DNA from: an uncultured Bacteroidales bacterium
GTDB lineage: Bacteria; Bacteroidota; Bacteroidia; Bacteroidales; Tenuifilaceae
Direction of reading: 5' to 3'
Length of the DNA: 24,307 bases
Assembly (NCBI GenBank): GCA_937915475.1
Contig: CALGIR010000216.1
Coordinates: forward strand, 1-24,307
Made by a program: the position numbers and the translations under genes. This document shows, piece by piece, positions 22,430-24,307 of the stretch (positions within the stretch are counted from its first letter, which is position 1; each line of letters starts with the position of its first letter). The notes below the pieces were generated by a model, which did no database searches, was not told where the DNA came from, and worked only from the letters and a program-made list of their open reading frames with translations.

Positions 22430-22828
22430 ATGGTTACTGACCCAATTGCAGATTTTTTAACCCGAGTTAGAAACGCCATCATGGCGAAACATCGGATCGT
22501 TGAGATACCTGCTTCAAATGTAAAAAAGGAGATTACCAAGGTTTTATTTGATAAAGGTTATATCCTAAACTACAAATTTGAAGATGACGATAAACAGGGT
22601 ATTATTAAAATTGCGCTTAAGTATCACCCAGAGAGTAAAACGAATGCGATAAAGCACATTGAACGTGTTAGCCGTCCAGGCCTTAGAAAGTACGTAGGGG
22701 TTGAAGAATTACCACGTGTTCTCAATGGACTAGGCATTGCAATCCTTTCTACTTCAAGGGGAGTGCTAAGCGATAAAGAAGCACGAAGTCAGAAAATTGG
22801 CGGAGAGGTGCTTTGCTATGTATACTAA
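22430..22828 (+). CDS. rpsH: Ribosomal protein S8
   Basis: 132 residues. S8 binds 16S helix 21 early in assembly and in E. coli represses the spc operon. Segments: TDPIADFLTRVRNAIMAKHRIVEIPASNVKKEI, RVSRPGLRKYVGVEELPRVLNGLGIAILSTSRGVLSDKEA and the end GGEVLCYVY. Leader of 22 bases, A-rich. Confidence 0.97.
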   Translation: MVTDPIADFLTRVRNAIMAKHRIVEIPASNVKKEITKVLFDKGYILNYKFEDDDKQGIIKIALKYHPESKTNAIKHIERVSRPGLRKYVGVEELPRVLNGLGIAILSTSRGVLSDKEARSQKIGGEVLCYVY

Positions 22829-22848
22829 TCTATTAATGACAAATTGAA

Positions 22849-23403
22849 ATGTCTAGAATTGGAAAAAAACCTGTAAACTTACCCAAAGGAGTAACGGTTT
22901 CCGTAGGCTCCGATAACGTGGTAAGCGTGAAAGGCCCTCTAGGCGAGTTGTCTCAGGCTATTGATCCTGATATAACCGTAAAAATTGAGGGAGAGGAGCT
23001 TGTCCTCACCAGGCCAACTGAGCAGAAACGGCATCGGTCAATGCATGGTTTATACCGAGCTTTAATCAATAACATGGTTGTTGGTGTTTCTGAAGGGTGG
23101 AGTGTGCAACAGGAGTTAGTTGGCGTTGGCTTTAAAGCCGAGGCAAAAGGGCAAGTGCTTGAAATGAGCCTTGGCTTTTCTCACGATATTCATTTCCTGC
23201 TACCTAAAGAAGTATCAGTTGAAACTAAAACCGAGCGTAGGAGCAACCCCATTATTACGCTTAAAAGTGCTGACAAGCAACTTTTAGGAGCAGTGGCTGC
23301 AAAAATTCGCTCGTTACGTAAACCAGAACCGTACAAGGGTAAGGGTATCCGCTTTGTTGGAGAAGAGGTCCGCAGGAAGTCTGGTAAGTCAGCTAGTGTA
23401 TAA
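22849..23403 (+). CDS. rplF: Ribosomal protein L6
   Basis: 184 residues. L6 is near the sarcin-ricin loop and the GTPase centre and is built of two similar domains. Segments: SRIGKKPVNLPKGVTVSVG, VKGPLGELSQAIDPDI, RSMHGLYRALINNMVVGVSEGW and the C-terminal KSADKQLLGAVAAKIRSLRKPEPYKGKGIRF, which is diagnostic. The basic tail follows. The gene is intact. Confidence 0.97.
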   Translation: MSRIGKKPVNLPKGVTVSVGSDNVVSVKGPLGELSQAIDPDITVKIEGEELVLTRPTEQKRHRSMHGLYRALINNMVVGVSEGWSVQQELVGVGFKAEAKGQVLEMSLGFSHDIHFLLPKEVSVETKTERRSNPIITLKSADKQLLGAVAAKIRSLRKPEPYKGKGIRFVGEEVRRKSGKSASV

Positions 23404-23424
23404 TCTGTTAAACGTTAATGTAAT

Positions 23425-23784
23425 ATGGCTCTAAAGAAACAACAGAGAAGGCTCAAGATAAAAATGAGATTACGGAAGAGGATTTCTGGTACTCCAGAAA
23501 AACCAAGACTTTCCGTATTCAGGAGCAACAAGCAGATTAGCGTGCAGGTTATCGACGACGTAAACGCCGTTACCCTAGCATCTGCTTCCTCACGAGTGAA
23601 AGAAATTGCTGAACAAGCAAAAATTACTAAAACCGAACAAGCCCGCCTTGTTGGCAAGTTAGCGGCTAAAAACGCAATGGATAAAGGTGTTACGACTGTA
23701 GTTTTCGATCGTAATGGATATCTTTATCATGGACGCGTTAAAGAGTTAGCTGAAGCAGCAAGAGAAGGGGGTCTTAAATTCTAG
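23425..23784 (+). CDS. rplR: Ribosomal protein L18
   Basis: 119 residues. L18 brings 5S rRNA to the 50S together with L5. The basic N-terminus (ALKKQQRRLKIKMRLRKRISG) is followed by TPEKPRLSVFRSNKQISVQVIDD, then VVFDRNGYLYHGRVKELAEAAREGGLKF at the end. The gene lies 21 bases after rplF and 6 before rpsE. Confidence 0.97.
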   Translation: MALKKQQRRLKIKMRLRKRISGTPEKPRLSVFRSNKQISVQVIDDVNAVTLASASSRVKEIAEQAKITKTEQARLVGKLAAKNAMDKGVTTVVFDRNGYLYHGRVKELAEAAREGGLKF

Positions 23785-23790
23785 TAAGCG

Positions 23791-24307
23791 ATGTCTACAA
23801 ATACAAGTATGAGAAAAGTTAAAACTGCCGATCTTGATTTAAAAGATAGGTTAGTTTCAATACAAAGAGTAACCAAGGTAACCAAGGGTGGTAGAACATT
23901 CAGCTTTTCAGCCATCGTTATAGTTGGTAACGAGAATGGCATTGTTGGTTTCGGTTTGGGGAAAGCGGGTGAAATAACCTCCGCCATTTCAAAAGGAATT
24001 GAGGATGCAAAGAAGAACTTAGTGAAAGTACCTATCTACAAGGGAACTATTCCTCACGAACAAGTTGCAAGATATGGTGGCGCAAGGGTTTTTCTTAAGC
24101 CAGCATCTCACGGTACAGGCGTTAAAGCTGGTGGTGCAATGAGAGCAGTACTTGAGAGCGTTGGGGTAACCGACGTGCTCGCAAAATCTAAGGGGTCATC
24201 AAATCCTCATAATCTTGTGAAAGCCACTATTGCAGCCTTGCTAGAGTTACGCGATGCGTATGCGGTTGCTGCCATAAGAGGAGTGGATCTAGATCGGAAG
24301 AGCGTCG
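23791..24307 (+). CDS. rpsE: Ribosomal protein S5, 3' end missing and replaced by adapter
   Basis: About 166 genuine codons are visible. S5 lies at the mRNA entry site with S3 and S4 and helps set decoding accuracy. Segments: VKTADLDLKDRLVSIQRVTKVTKGGRTFSFSAIVIVG, then FGLGKAGEITSAISKGIEDAKKNLVKVPIYKGTIPHEQV, and GTGVKAGGAMRAVLESVGVTDVLAKSKGSSNPHNLVKAT. After RGVDL the frame continues DRKSV instead of the family-like DKVF, because the last 17 bases (24291-24307) match an Illumina adapter. The gene should continue past the contig end by roughly a handful of codons, followed by rpmD and rplO in relatives. Confidence 0.95.
   Translation, partial: MSTNTSMRKVKTADLDLKDRLVSIQRVTKVTKGGRTFSFSAIVIVGNENGIVGFGLGKAGEITSAISKGIEDAKKNLVKVPIYKGTIPHEQVARYGGARVFLKPASHGTGVKAGGAMRAVLESVGVTDVLAKSKGSSNPHNLVKATIAALLELRDAYAVAAIRGVDLDRKSV
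24291..24307. other. Illumina adapter remnant at the contig end
   Basis: The last 17 bases, AGATCGGAAGAGCGTCG, are identical to the start of the standard Illumina TruSeq universal-adapter read-through (reverse complement). They follow coding sequence of rpsE without a gap and give residues that do not fit S5. The true genomic boundary is about 24290; up to three more bases could be genomic by coincidence, since Leu-Asp also fits the protein. These bases should be trimmed. Confidence 0.93.

Noticed and set aside
24285..24294. Palindrome GATCTAGATC at the right end
   Set aside because: It is produced where genomic sequence meets the adapter and is not a biological site.

Overview
The window is a piece of a Bacteroidota chromosome, probably from a free-living Bacteroidales/Marinilabiliales-type organism. 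The evidence is the unbroken order rpsL-rpsG-fusA-rpsJ-S10-spc with no tuf between fusA and rpsJ, Bacteroidota-type promoters (TAnnTTTG -7 boxes, sometimes with TTTG about 18-20 bases upstream), genes that start without Shine-Dalgarno sequences, a secreted protein with a gliding-motility/type IX secretion C-terminal domain, and a second, degenerate EF-G. Both ends cut genes. The right end is not natural: its last 17 bases are an Illumina adapter.

Left part (1-5340). The minus-strand start of a UvrD/PcrA helicase (1-174) is followed by its promoter, a perfect DnaA-box 9-mer and a strong hairpin terminator (275-312). This terminator closes a minus-strand cluster, read in the order tlpA-like thioredoxin (5028-4507), a large AsmA-family envelope protein (4443-1408), a membrane-anchored DsbA-like protein (1392-751) and a small cysteine-rich lipoprotein (718-332). 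The cluster looks like one envelope operon dealing with thiol redox and outer-membrane assembly. The lipoprotein matches no family I recognise, and the set is the most plausible little-described system here.

Middle part (5340-12300). On the plus strand are a type IX secretion cargo protein (5339-6769) and a long-chain acyl-CoA synthetase-like enzyme (6963-8609), which ends at a bidirectional hairpin. On the minus strand are a cyclophilin (ppiB), a cytidylate-kinase-like protein, and an EF-G paralogue whose GTPase motifs are altered at several key positions (10140-12296).

Right part (12300-24307). A 387-bp divergent control region carries a minus promoter for the EF-G paralogue and two tandem plus promoters for the str-S10-spc ribosomal operon. 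The operon then runs without interruption through 22 genes, rpsL to rpsE, with short gaps or 1-base overlaps. All ribosomal proteins look full length and intact except S5, which is cut by the contig end and finishes in adapter sequence. Canonical EF-G (fusA) lies only about 1.3 kb from its degenerate paralogue, so the two can be compared motif by motif.
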